A stretch of DNA of 33,374 nucleotides from CAYFIW01 sp964500645 (GTDB taxonomy: Bacteria > Chloroflexota > Dehalococcoidia > Lucifugimonadales > UBA826): positions 1-33,374 of the forward strand of contig CAZCOH010000015.1 in assembly GCA_964500645.1 (NCBI GenBank). Reading direction: 5' to 3'. Made by a program: the position numbers and the translations under genes. Below, piece by piece: positions 8,966 through 16,647 of the stretch; within the stretch, counting starts at the first letter, position 1; the number at the start of each line of letters is the position of its first letter. The notes beneath the pieces were generated by a model that saw only the letters and a list, made by a program, of their open reading frames with translations, made no database searches and was not told the origin of the DNA.

Positions 8966-8980
8966 TTAGATACATTGAAC

Positions 8981-9020
8981 TTTGGGGAAACTGTCATATA
9001 TAAATGGCAATTTCCCCAAA
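8981..9020. terminator. Long hairpin between convergent genes, probable bidirectional terminator
   Basis: TTTGGGGAAA (8981-8990) and TTTCCCCAAA (9011-9020) are perfectly complementary. Inside them TGTCAT (8992-8997) pairs with ATGGCA (9004-9009) with one G-U, leaving one mismatch and a 6-nt loop. The hairpin begins 15 nt after the NHL gene stop and contains the stop codon of the convergent aldo/keto reductase gene. The T runs that form the outer arms could act as short U-tracts in either direction. Confidence 0.6.
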
Positions 9021-9938
9021 TATACGTTCCAGCCTTTCACGGTGATGATCCGGCAAAGTAGGGTTTTCAAGAGCCTGTATATTTGACTCCAGATGACTAA
9101 TTTTGGACGTTCCCGTAAGAACTGAGGATATAGCTTTGTGGTCGGCGGCAAATTTGTACCCTGCATCCACAATGGACCCAACTTCACCATCCACCAACCA
9201 ACCCAGCGGGTCAGTGCTAGATATATCACTCTCTGATATCAATCCTTCACGTTTCCAGTTCTTTATTTGAGTAGACAACAATTCAGGATTAGGCAATTTC
9301 TCACGTATAACAGCCATATTTAAAACACCAATATCGTGTTCTTCACATAATGGTAATGCCTCTTTCGCTGCGTACTGATTAAGAATCCCATATTTGAGCA
9401 TAACGGTATCCCAAAGTTCAGGATCTTCCCGCAAACCCATAGTTACAACTCTGTGATCAGGCTCCTCCATGAATTGTTCACTAAATCCTATAAACCTTAT
9501 TTTTCCTTTATCTCTGGCCTGAACCATCACCGGATACAACTCGTCTAGTACCCTATGGTAATCATTTGAATTCAAAACATGAAATTGCATGATATCTATA
9601 TAGTCAGTCGACAATCTATTCAATGAACGGTCTATGGAAGACATTATTTCTTCGGGGCTACGTATTTTTCCATCCCGTGTCTTATAGGCACATTTTGTCG
9701 CTAGATAATAAGATTCTCTATCAATATCGGCCAGTGACTTTCCCAAAATGGTTTCACTGTCACCATACACCTCAGAAGAATCAATAAGATTGATTCCCAA
9801 GTCCAAAACACTTTTTATGAGATGATCCTGTTCCTGTAGAGTTAAACCGGTATTTTGACCAAGCTTACTTGGTCCACCTGACCCAAAACTCACCAGAGAA
9901 ACTTCAAGACCGGTCTTACCTAGCCTACGATATTTCAA
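8994..9938 (-). CDS. Aldo/keto reductase
   Basis: This 314-aa NAD(P)H-dependent oxidoreductase has the full catalytic tetrad: D53 and Y58 (DSSEVYG), K82 (ATKC) and H120 (MQFH). The N-terminus MKYRRLGKTGLEVS is typical of the group that includes L-galactose and sugar dehydrogenases. The start is TTG, with AAGGGTG just upstream. It is the last gene of a four-gene minus-strand run (AKR, SDR, cupin, AKR) with gaps of 54, 22 and 32 nt. Its C-terminal codons and stop lie inside the terminator hairpin. It is only distantly similar to the AKR at the other end of the operon, so the two probably act on different substrates. Confidence 0.93.
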   Translation of the reverse strand: MKYRRLGKTGLEVSLVSFGSGGPSKLGQNTGLTLQEQDHLIKSVLDLGINLIDSSEVYGDSETILGKSLADIDRESYYLATKCAYKTRDGKIRSPEEIMSSIDRSLNRLSTDYIDIMQFHVLNSNDYHRVLDELYPVMVQARDKGKIRFIGFSEQFMEEPDHRVVTMGLREDPELWDTVMLKYGILNQYAAKEALPLCEEHDIGVLNMAVIREKLPNPELLSTQIKNWKREGLISESDISSTDPLGWLVDGEVGSIVDAGYKFAADHKAISSVLTGTSKISHLESNIQALENPTLPDHHRERLERIFGEIAIYI

Positions 9939-9970
9939 TTTTCACCCTTATTTAACATGGATAGCAATTT

Positions 9971-10285
9971 CTATTCCACTGGAATTGCAACTGATACACG
10001 CGGTACATCACCAACGGCTCTGGTAGTGTGCCCCTGCCCATCAAGATCCTCGGCTAGCATTACATCTCCAGGACCCAGTTTGTAAGTAGAACCGTCGCCA
10101 AGTCCAATCTCTACTTCTCCTTCTAGGGTAATGATAAATTGCCTTCGGGGAGCAGGATGCCAGTCTATGAAACTACCCGGTTCATGTTTTCTGAAAACCA
10201 TCTCAACTACCGGCATAACGTCAGGTACATCATAAGTCTCCATGTGTGATTGAGCATCTTCACCTGTGTAAAGTCTGTAGAACAT
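9971..10285 (-). CDS. Small cupin-domain protein
   Basis: This 104-aa protein is a single cupin barrel. Cupin motif 1 runs GSFIDWHPAPRRQFIITLEG and motif 2 includes GPGDVMLAEDLDGQGH. The usual second histidine of motif 1 is absent, with one His, then Arg-Arg-Gln, so metal binding would be atypical. Small cupins of this kind serve as epimerases, isomerases or ligand sensors. The frame is open from a TTG at 10297, but GGAG lies inside those first codons at ideal spacing for the ATG at 10285, which is preferred. It lies between the SDR and AKR genes, so a role on the same small molecule is likely. Confidence 0.85.
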   Translation of the reverse strand: MFYRLYTGEDAQSHMETYDVPDVMPVVEMVFRKHEPGSFIDWHPAPRRQFIITLEGEVEIGLGDGSTYKLGPGDVMLAEDLDGQGHTTRAVGDVPRVSVAIPVE

Positions 10286-10307
10286 TTTTTTCTCCAAAAA
10301 ATAACTT

Positions 10308-11060
10308 TTACTTTGCAGTCAATCCACCGTCTACGGGCAATTCCACCCCAGTTATATATGATGCTTCGTCAGATGCCAAAAAAAGCACTGCATTAGCCAC
10401 TTCTTCTACCAATCCTACCCTGTTCATAGGAACATCCTTAACCATGATTTCTCGGGTAGTAGCAGCAGCAGTCACAGTAGCCTCGCGCATAGGAGGCAAT
10501 ATTCCGGGATGAACCGAATTAACCCTTATACCCTTCTCAGCATATTGTATTGCCGCGGACTTAGTCATAATCCGCACGGCTCCTTTAGATGCGTTGTACC
10601 CCATGTGTGTGTACGTCTGGCCAACTATGCCAGATATAGAGGATATATTTACGATAGATCCACTGCCATTTTTTTCCATTACTCCCAAAGCATATTTCAT
10701 ACCAAGAAAAACTCCCCGCGCATTAACACCCATCACACGATCATAGGTGTCGACACTTAGAAGATCAGCATGAACCGAACCGCTGATTCCGGCATTGTTA
10801 ACTAGAATATCCAAAACACCATATCTTTCTACGATTCCATCTATAGCTTTTTGCCATTCCGTTTCCTTTGTAACGTCGAGCTTAAGAAACTCAGCAACAC
10901 CTCCACCCGTGTTTATGGTTTCAACAAGATGGCTCCCCTCATCTTCCAAAATATCAGCAACAATGACACGTGCACCTTCACGGGCAAACAATATTGATTC
11001 TGCAGCCCCCATTCCATGAGCCCCGCCTGTAATCAATGCAACCTTTTTTTCTAATCTCAT
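10308..11060 (-). CDS. Short-chain dehydrogenase/reductase (classical SDR)
   Basis: This 250-aa classical SDR has the cofactor motif TGGAHGMG (residues 11-18), NNAG (88-91), the catalytic serine in NISS (about S141) and Y155-x-x-x-K159. D35 after the second strand suggests NAD(H) preference. The C-terminal SYITGVELPVDGG is typical of the glucose or 3-oxoacyl-type branch. The ATG follows AGGAG with good spacing. It lies in the AKR-SDR-cupin-AKR operon, 54 nt after the first AKR gene. Oxidation of a hydroxyl on a sugar or sugar acid is a reasonable inference; the substrate is not determined. Confidence 0.93.
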   Translation of the reverse strand: MRLEKKVALITGGAHGMGAAESILFAREGARVIVADILEDEGSHLVETINTGGGVAEFLKLDVTKETEWQKAIDGIVERYGVLDILVNNAGISGSVHADLLSVDTYDRVMGVNARGVFLGMKYALGVMEKNGSGSIVNISSISGIVGQTYTHMGYNASKGAVRIMTKSAAIQYAEKGIRVNSVHPGILPPMREATVTAAATTREIMVKDVPMNRVGLVEEVANAVLFLASDEASYITGVELPVDGGLTAK

Positions 11061-11114
11061 TTAATACTCCTATTTGTCTTCCCTTATATATAGAAAACAT
11101 ACCGCCGTGCAAAT

Positions 11115-12128
11115 TTAGATTTTAATTTCTTTCGGCCTACCTGTGACAGGATTCATTGGATCGTTGAATCCTTTTCCTGTATGTTCCCCGGGAGGTATCA
11201 AATCATCTACTTTTAATAAGGCGTCCTCGCTTATATCCCATCCAACCGCTCCAAGATTATCCTCATACTGGTCAAAAGTGCGAGGTCCTATAACCGCAGA
11301 AGAAACCAGTGGATTGCCGATAACCCAATTTAGAGCAAACTGAGAAAGAGTTTTATCGTGGGATTTGGATAATTCCATTAAATCTCCAACAATATCAAGA
11401 CTCTCGTCACGTAATTCTGTTTGATGAATCCGATCATCACCCCGTGCAGCTCTAGACCCTGTGGGCAACTCTACTCCTGACATATATTTGCCGGTCAATA
11501 CCCCTCTTGCCAGGGGACTGTATACCATTGACCCTACCCCAAAAGCCCCACAGAACGGCAATAGCTCAACTTCTATATCTCTGTTGAACATGTTGTATAA
11601 ATCTTGCACAACTGAAACCTGGGGCAACCTTAACGCATCCAAAATCGCTAAAGCGTCTCTTACTTGCCAAGCTTTATGATTAGACATGCCTATATATCGA
11701 ATTTTTCCCTGAGACAACAATATCCCCAGCGACTCCAAAGACTCTTCCAGGGGTGTTAACGGGTCAGGCCTGTGAAGCATATAGACGTCGATATGGTCCG
11801 TTTGTAATCTACGAAGGCTATTTTCGACTTCTTGAAGTATGTGATAACGACTGAGACCTCCATCATTTGGTCCATTACCCATTGATGCATTGACCTTGGT
11901 TGTTAAAACGACTTCATTCCTACGACCAAGTAATGCCTTACCAACGATTTCCTCTGAGAGGCCATTGTTGTAACCGTTCGCAGTATCTATAAAATTAATC
12001 CCGTCATTTAAAGATCTATGAACAATTTTTACGGAATCCTGCTCATTTGTAGCCCCACCAAACATCATCGTTCCCAGACAAAGTTGGGAAACCTTTAAAC
12101 CCGATTTACCAAGATTTACATACTTCAA
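11115..12128 (-). CDS. Aldo/keto reductase (Tas/YajO-like)
   Basis: This is an NAD(P)H-dependent reductase of about 337 aa with tetrad D48 and Y53 (DTANGYN), K78 (TTKV) and H119 (MLHRPD), plus GMSNHKAWQV and YSPLARGVLTGKY, which match the larger Tas/YajO-type AKRs. The open frame extends to 12161, but the TTG at 12128 has GGAG 7 nt upstream and gives the canonical N-terminus MKYVNLGKSGLKVS. It is the first gene of the minus-strand operon, so the promoter should lie in the 12129-12441 gap, shared with the divergent nfeD gene. Confidence 0.92.
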   Translation of the reverse strand: MKYVNLGKSGLKVSQLCLGTMMFGGATNEQDSVKIVHRSLNDGINFIDTANGYNNGLSEEIVGKALLGRRNEVVLTTKVNASMGNGPNDGGLSRYHILQEVENSLRRLQTDHIDVYMLHRPDPLTPLEESLESLGILLSQGKIRYIGMSNHKAWQVRDALAILDALRLPQVSVVQDLYNMFNRDIEVELLPFCGAFGVGSMVYSPLARGVLTGKYMSGVELPTGSRAARGDDRIHQTELRDESLDIVGDLMELSKSHDKTLSQFALNWVIGNPLVSSAVIGPRTFDQYEDNLGAVGWDISEDALLKVDDLIPPGEHTGKGFNDPMNPVTGRPKEIKI

Positions 12129-12441
12129 GTTATATCTCCATAAAAAATCATCTTCCGACAAATAACTGTTTAAAATATATTTCTAAATGTGGCCAACAAC
12201 TTTATTTGTTATCTCCCCCACTATACCAATCTCACGATAACTATATTTTTCTAATATGAAACGTTCAAAATTTTAGGATAACCAACTACGAAAAACCCAT
12301 ATGGCATATGAATGAACCACTAAGTAACGCAAAGGACTCTCAATATGACTATGAAAGCTTGGTAATACATATAAAATAATAGTGTGAGTCCTAGAATCTC
12401 ATGAAAACAGCGTTACAACGCTGCAAAAGGTTCATTAATCA
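12129..12441. other. Divergent intergenic region
   Basis: About 310 bp separate the AKR operon from nfeD, and no gene is seen. It must contain two divergent promoters. It contains CATATG-rich DNA around 12298-12310, an AT-rich TATAAAATAAT block near 12370-12380, and a near-palindrome at 12408-12423. No riboswitch-like structure was recognised. Confidence 0.4.
12408..12423. promoter_or_regulatory. Candidate operator or 5'-UTR hairpin upstream of nfeD
   Basis: CAGCGTT-AC-AACGCTG is a perfect 7-bp inverted repeat with a 2-nt centre, ending 18 nt before the nfeD ATG. The tight centre suits a dimeric repressor site better than a hairpin. It could also mask the ribosome site. Function is inference. 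Confidence 0.35.
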
Positions 12442-13854
12442 ATGAATGTAATACGGATCGTCACAATAGCAGCATTTGCCGCATCTATACTTTCTTTGTT
12501 CACCTCCAATATGACATTTGCGGATCAGTCTACGGATAAAAGTGAGATAAAGAAATTCACCTCTGACGGTACTTTCGTTACTAATATATTAAAAGTAGAA
12601 ATCAATGGAGCCATTCAACCTTCGACCGCTTCGTATATAGATAGGTTAATCAGGAGTTCGAACGATTCACATTATCAAGCAATTTTGATAGAACTGAATA
12701 CGCCAGGCGGAATGCTAGAACCTACAAGGTCAATTGTCATGGATATATTGATGTCTGATATTCCCGTCATAACCTACGTCACTCCAAGTGGAGCAAGGGC
12801 AGGGTCTGCAGGTACGTTTATAGTGGCAGCCTCCCATATTGCCGCAATGTCTCCGGGAACAAACATCGGGGCCGCGACCCCCGTAGGCGCCTCAGGGGAG
12901 GACCTTGAAGAGACAATGAAATCTAAAATATCCCAGGATGCGACAGCACTTCTGAGAAGTATTGCTGAGCAGCGCAATAGGGAGCCAGTTCCACTTGAAA
13001 ACACTGTTTTAACATCCGCTTCCTACACTTCTGAAGAAGCTCTAGACCTTGGCATAATTGACCTTGTGGCCGAAAGCACATATCAATTACTAGAGGAAAT
13101 CTCGGGAATAGATATCATGACTTCAAATGGATTGGTTACCCTGGAAACTTCTGGCGCTTCACTTATCAAATTTGAAAAAACGTTGCTAGAAAAATTCCTG
13201 GACGCGATTGGAGATCCAAATATTACTTTCATATTGTTAACTATCGGTAGTATCGGCCTGACACTTGAATTTCTACAACCAGGAATATTGGTGGGAGCTT
13301 TCGTTGGAATACTTGGATTATCGTTGGCCTTTGTGGGCCTAGGACAACTGCCGGTAAACTGGCTTGGCTTAGCCTTGATAGCTGCTTCATTTATTTTGTT
13401 TTATTTTGAGGCGCAAGCTCCCGGAATAGGTTTATATATGATCGGCGGACTAATATCCTTTGTTCTAGGAGCGTTCCTCTTATTCGGAGGAATGACACCT
13501 GACCTGCCCGGAACTTCATTTTCAGTAAATACCTGGTTAATAGCTGGAACAAGTACCCTACTAGCCATTTCAATGCTTCTTTCAATCAAGGCTCTAGCCG
13601 AAGCGTCAAGCCGTTCAGCAAAATCCGTGTCTGCACAAACTCTAGGGGAAATAGGCATAGTGAGGACAAAATTAGATCCTCATGGGACCGTCCAGGTAGG
13701 CTCAGAACTGTGGAGCGCAGAATCGTATGAAGGAACAATTGAAATAGAAGTTGAAGAGGAAGTTGTAGTGAGACAAATAGATGGTTTGAAAATACTTGTA
13801 TCAAAAACACACAATTCGGAACCCACTAAAAATAATAAGGAGGGAAAAAAATGA
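12442..13854 (+). CDS. nfeD: NfeD-type membrane-bound serine protease (long form)
   Basis: This 470-aa protein is the long NfeD form. It has a signal peptide at about 1-28, a ClpP-like protease domain (about 45-220), four or five membrane segments (about 255-380), and a C-terminal soluble OB-fold domain (about 395-460). The catalytic serine is probably S122 in GARAGSAGTF and the general-base lysine K162 in KSKISQD. Their 40-residue spacing fits the Ser-Lys dyad of the archaeal homologue PH1510. Family members cleave the hydrophobic C-terminus of stomatin-like partners. Its stop overlaps the slipin ATG, so the pair is coupled. Confidence 0.93.
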   Translation: MNVIRIVTIAAFAASILSLFTSNMTFADQSTDKSEIKKFTSDGTFVTNILKVEINGAIQPSTASYIDRLIRSSNDSHYQAILIELNTPGGMLEPTRSIVMDILMSDIPVITYVTPSGARAGSAGTFIVAASHIAAMSPGTNIGAATPVGASGEDLEETMKSKISQDATALLRSIAEQRNREPVPLENTVLTSASYTSEEALDLGIIDLVAESTYQLLEEISGIDIMTSNGLVTLETSGASLIKFEKTLLEKFLDAIGDPNITFILLTIGSIGLTLEFLQPGILVGAFVGILGLSLAFVGLGQLPVNWLGLALIAASFILFYFEAQAPGIGLYMIGGLISFVLGAFLLFGGMTPDLPGTSFSVNTWLIAGTSTLLAISMLLSIKALAEASSRSAKSVSAQTLGEIGIVRTKLDPHGTVQVGSELWSAESYEGTIEIEVEEEVVVRQIDGLKILVSKTHNSEPTKNNKEGKK

Positions 13855-14729
13855 TACCCCTAATAAAAATCGTCAGGCAGTACGAGAGATTAGCCGTATT
13901 TACATTAGGTAAATTTAGTGAAAGAACCGGTCTGAGGGGTCCAGGACTGCAAATAATAGTCTGGCCATTTCAAACAGCTTCCAGGATAGACCTTAGGGAA
14001 GAGGTCATAAATATCCCCAGGCAGACCAACATAACTAGAGATAACGCCCCAATCGACATAGATTTTCTAGTTTATCTAAGACCAATAGACACTGAAGCCC
14101 AGAAGGTCGTTTTAGAGGTCATAAATTATCACCAAGCAGTAATTGGAATGGCGACCACCATATTGAGAGCAGTCATAGGAGAAATGAATCTTGATGACGT
14201 ATTGTCTCAAAGAGAGACCATAAATCAACAACTCCGAATCAAGTTAGATGAGACTACGGGTAGATGGGGTATCAAGGTATCTGCCGTGGAAATCAAGGAA
14301 ATAGAACCGGCTCCCGAAATTCAGGAAGCGATGAATCGCCAAATGTCTGCTGAAAGGATCAGACGCGCCGATGTCACTGAAGCAGAAGGAAAAAGACAGG
14401 CTGCTATAGCAATTGCTGAAGGTGATAAGCAAGCTGATATTTTGAGAGCGGAAGGTCATAGACAATCTGAAATCTTGACGGCAGAAGGAGACCAACAAGC
14501 TGCCGTTTTAAGGGCCGAAGGATTTAGTACAGCGCTCGACCGTATTTACCAGGTAGCAAGCGGCGTAGACACAAATACTCTCAGTTTGCAATATTTCGAA
14601 ACACTAAAAGAAATGGGCAAGGGAGAATCAACTAAATTCATATTCCCTATGGAATTCACAAAGTTACTAGGCCCCTTTGCCGCAGCAATGGGAACTAAGA
14701 ATGCCGGTAAAGACAGTGACAATAACTAA
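13851..14729 (+). CDS. Slipin/stomatin-like SPFH (band 7) protein
   Basis: This 292-aa SPFH protein has VRQYERLAVFTLGKF at the N-terminus, the band 7 domain (about 8-170), then a helical segment in which AEG recurs at residues 178, 189, 200, 211 and 222, exactly every 11 residues. Slipins form membrane-bound oligomeric rings and are partnered by NfeD. The usual N-terminal membrane hairpin before the band 7 domain is missing: only MIPLIKI precedes it. The start is fixed by AGGAGG upstream and the 4-nt overlap with nfeD. Membrane attachment may therefore come from acylation, from its C-terminal hydrophobic patch (IFPMEFTKLLGPFAAAMG), or from NfeD itself. Confidence 0.93.
   Translation: MIPLIKIVRQYERLAVFTLGKFSERTGLRGPGLQIIVWPFQTASRIDLREEVINIPRQTNITRDNAPIDIDFLVYLRPIDTEAQKVVLEVINYHQAVIGMATTILRAVIGEMNLDDVLSQRETINQQLRIKLDETTGRWGIKVSAVEIKEIEPAPEIQEAMNRQMSAERIRRADVTEAEGKRQAAIAIAEGDKQADILRAEGHRQSEILTAEGDQQAAVLRAEGFSTALDRIYQVASGVDTNTLSLQYFETLKEMGKGESTKFIFPMEFTKLLGPFAAAMGTKNAGKDSDNN
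14382..14546 (+). repeat. Five hendecad (33-nt) coding repeats in slipin
   Basis: Five units of exactly 11 codons begin with GCx-GAA-GGx (Ala-Glu-Gly). An 11-residue period specifies a weakly right-handed coiled coil, as in the stalk of stomatin and flotillin rings. The DNA copies are diverged, so selection rather than recent slippage maintains the phase. Confidence 0.75.
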
Positions 14730-14738
14730 TACGTTTTG

Positions 14739-15059
14739 TCAGTTTCTCTCCGCAATTTTGTCGTCTGTAGCAACTTCGTGGAATTCAATCTCATATGACT
14801 TCAACAAGGGCAACATCTCCAAATTTGCCTCTTTAACAGCTTCAGGAACTTTTGGAGAACGGTTAGCCTCTATGGTTTCTTGAGTCCATTCTGCACACAC
14901 GGACATATCTGGCGCAGGAGTCCCTGCGCCAGATATGTAAACCATGGCTGAGTTTCTTCCATTTTCACTTTCATATGCATTACATATAGTTCTTAAAAGT
15001 TTCGCAACCTGCCAAACATCTTTCCGCTCTACCTTGCATACTCTTCTGACTAAAAACAT
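14739..15059 (-). CDS. Small unknown protein, possible dimeric alpha/beta-barrel fold
   Basis: This 106-aa protein is not recognised by name. Predicted order is strand (MFLVRRVCKV), helix, strand (NSAMVYISG), strand (MSVCAEWTQ), two helices and a final strand (YEIEFHEV), which resembles the dimeric alpha/beta barrel of ABM or NIPSNAP-like proteins. The frame is open from a GTG at 15068, but GGAG lies 8 nt before the ATG at 15059, so that start is preferred. It is convergent with the slipin gene, only 9 nt apart. A perfect 16-bp inverted repeat lies inside it, encoding about residues 41-53. A real gene is likely but not certain. Confidence 0.7.
   Translation of the reverse strand: MFLVRRVCKVERKDVWQVAKLLRTICNAYESENGRNSAMVYISGAGTPAPDMSVCAEWTQETIEANRSPKVPEAVKEANLEMLPLLKSYEIEFHEVATDDKIAERN
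14903..14938. repeat. Perfect 16-bp inverted repeat inside a coding region
   Basis: ACATATCTGGCGCAGG and CCTGCGCCAGATATGT are perfect complements around a 4-nt AGTC loop. The core is much more GC-rich than the flanks. It lies entirely within the small gene at 14739-15059. Neither strand has a U-tract after it. I found no second copy in the window. Confidence 0.85.
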
Positions 15060-15182
15060 CCATTTCACTCCATATCTAAATTGATTCTAAGGTACATCTA
15101 ATATTGTATGTGATCAAGAAACGCTACAAGCAAAATACTCCTTGTATCAACCCTTCAGGTGTATCCTTTCAGATAACACAAG

Positions 15183-16631
15183 ATGCAATTCAAATACTCT
15201 AGATTATTACCTACTCCAATTTATAGCTATCTGGCTCTACCTTCCAGTGCCATCGCAATACTAGCTACAGCACTCGATAGAGGGGCAGTAAATATAGTCC
15301 TTCCGAACATATCGGAACGATTTTCGACTGATATACCCACAGTTCAGTGGGTTTCTGTCATATATTTGTTGTTAGTTGCAGTACTCCTTTTACCCATGGG
15401 CAGGCTTTCCGATATTGTTGGGAAAAAGAAAGTTATTGTAGCCGGCTTGATCACTTTCACCGCAGGTGGATTTCTGTGCTCAATATCCCCATATTTTTGG
15501 ACCCTCCTGTTTGGAAGATTATTACAAGGGGTTGGAGGGGCCATGATCCAGGGCACTTCTTTTTCGATTGCCGTTGATAGCTTCGGAGAGAACCAACGAG
15601 GCAAATCTATAGGTCTGGTTCTTATATTTGTTGGAATAGGAAATATACTGGGTCCCGCCATAGGGGGAACCATTGCGTCAATAGCTGGATGGCGTAGTGT
15701 ATTTATTTTTACTTCTTTGATAACAACATTTGGAGTGCTGTTGGCATCCATAACGTTGAGAAACGAATCATCAGATAATGGAAAAATAGAAGGTCTTGAT
15801 TGGATCGGAACTTTTTTCTGTATTTTCATGCTGATATCCCTGCTGCTCGGAATCACCATGACAACACAAACCCGTTTTGGATTCCTTAACTCTTATATAT
15901 TTTATGTAGCCTCTTTTCTATTTGCACTTTTATTTATATGGAGATCCCTAAATACAGAAAATCCAATCCTAGAAATACGCTTATTTGCAAAGCCGATTTT
16001 TGCATTATCTGTAACAGCTAACCTTTTGTGCTTTGTAGGAATGGGATCAATACTTTTCTTACTACCCTTCTACCTAAGATATGTACAGGGATTAGATCCA
16101 ATTGAAGTAGGAAGTGTTTTTATTCCAGCGGCTATAGCTATGTCTATAATCAGTCCGATTTCGGGAAGATTATCAGATCGATTTGGTAACAGTTTTTTCA
16201 CTACTGGTGGGCTTATATCTTGTGCAATAGGTTTATCTATTTTATCGACGCTAGATGAAACTTCTCCAATCTGGCTACCTTATCTTGCCGTTATACCTGC
16301 ATCAGCAGGTATGGGAGCATTTTATGGACCCAATAATAGTGCAACCCTGTCACAATCTAATGAGCAAACCCAAGGTGCAGTAATAGGTTTTATTAACCTA
16401 GTTAGAAACTCAGGAAACTTAATATCTATACCTATATCGGTAGTTTTAGTAACGGCCACCATGGAATCAATGGGATTTAGGCCTGATCTATCAATCGTTA
16501 CGAACAACTCTGACCCCGATCTGCTTAAATCCTTTATGAAAGGTATGAACACCTCTTTTATAGTTCTCGCGGCGACAACGACTGTAGGAGCGATAATTTC
16601 ACTATACAGACCAAAAGCGTTAACTGAATAG
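15183..16631 (+). CDS. MFS transporter, DHA2 (EmrB/QacA-type) family
   Basis: This 482-aa integral membrane protein, with about 14 predicted segments, matches the drug:H+ antiporter 2 group. It has ATALDRGAVNIVLP in the first segment (motif D1-like), PMGRLSDIVGKKK (motif A) at the loop between segments 2 and 3, FGRLLQGVGGA (motif B) and GNILGPAIGG (motif C, the antiporter motif). It would export hydrophobic compounds using the proton gradient; the substrate is unknown. The Arg within the first-segment motif is less usual than Thr. No clear ribosome site precedes the ATG. It is convergent with the enolase-family gene 16 nt away. Confidence 0.92.
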   Translation: MQFKYSRLLPTPIYSYLALPSSAIAILATALDRGAVNIVLPNISERFSTDIPTVQWVSVIYLLLVAVLLLPMGRLSDIVGKKKVIVAGLITFTAGGFLCSISPYFWTLLFGRLLQGVGGAMIQGTSFSIAVDSFGENQRGKSIGLVLIFVGIGNILGPAIGGTIASIAGWRSVFIFTSLITTFGVLLASITLRNESSDNGKIEGLDWIGTFFCIFMLISLLLGITMTTQTRFGFLNSYIFYVASFLFALLFIWRSLNTENPILEIRLFAKPIFALSVTANLLCFVGMGSILFLLPFYLRYVQGLDPIEVGSVFIPAAIAMSIISPISGRLSDRFGNSFFTTGGLISCAIGLSILSTLDETSPIWLPYLAVIPASAGMGAFYGPNNSATLSQSNEQTQGAVIGFINLVRNSGNLISIPISVVLVTATMESMGFRPDLSIVTNNSDPDLLKSFMKGMNTSFIVLAATTTVGAIISLYRPKALTE

Positions 16632-16647
16632 CTATATATTCATTTGA

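Noticed and set aside
14903..14938. Intrinsic terminator for the slipin operon or the small gene
   Set aside because: No T run follows the hairpin on either strand, and it lies inside the coding region about 170 nt beyond the slipin stop.
15344..15859. 171-aa minus-strand frame
   Set aside because: Lies wholly antisense to the well-supported DHA2 transporter and has no domain signature.
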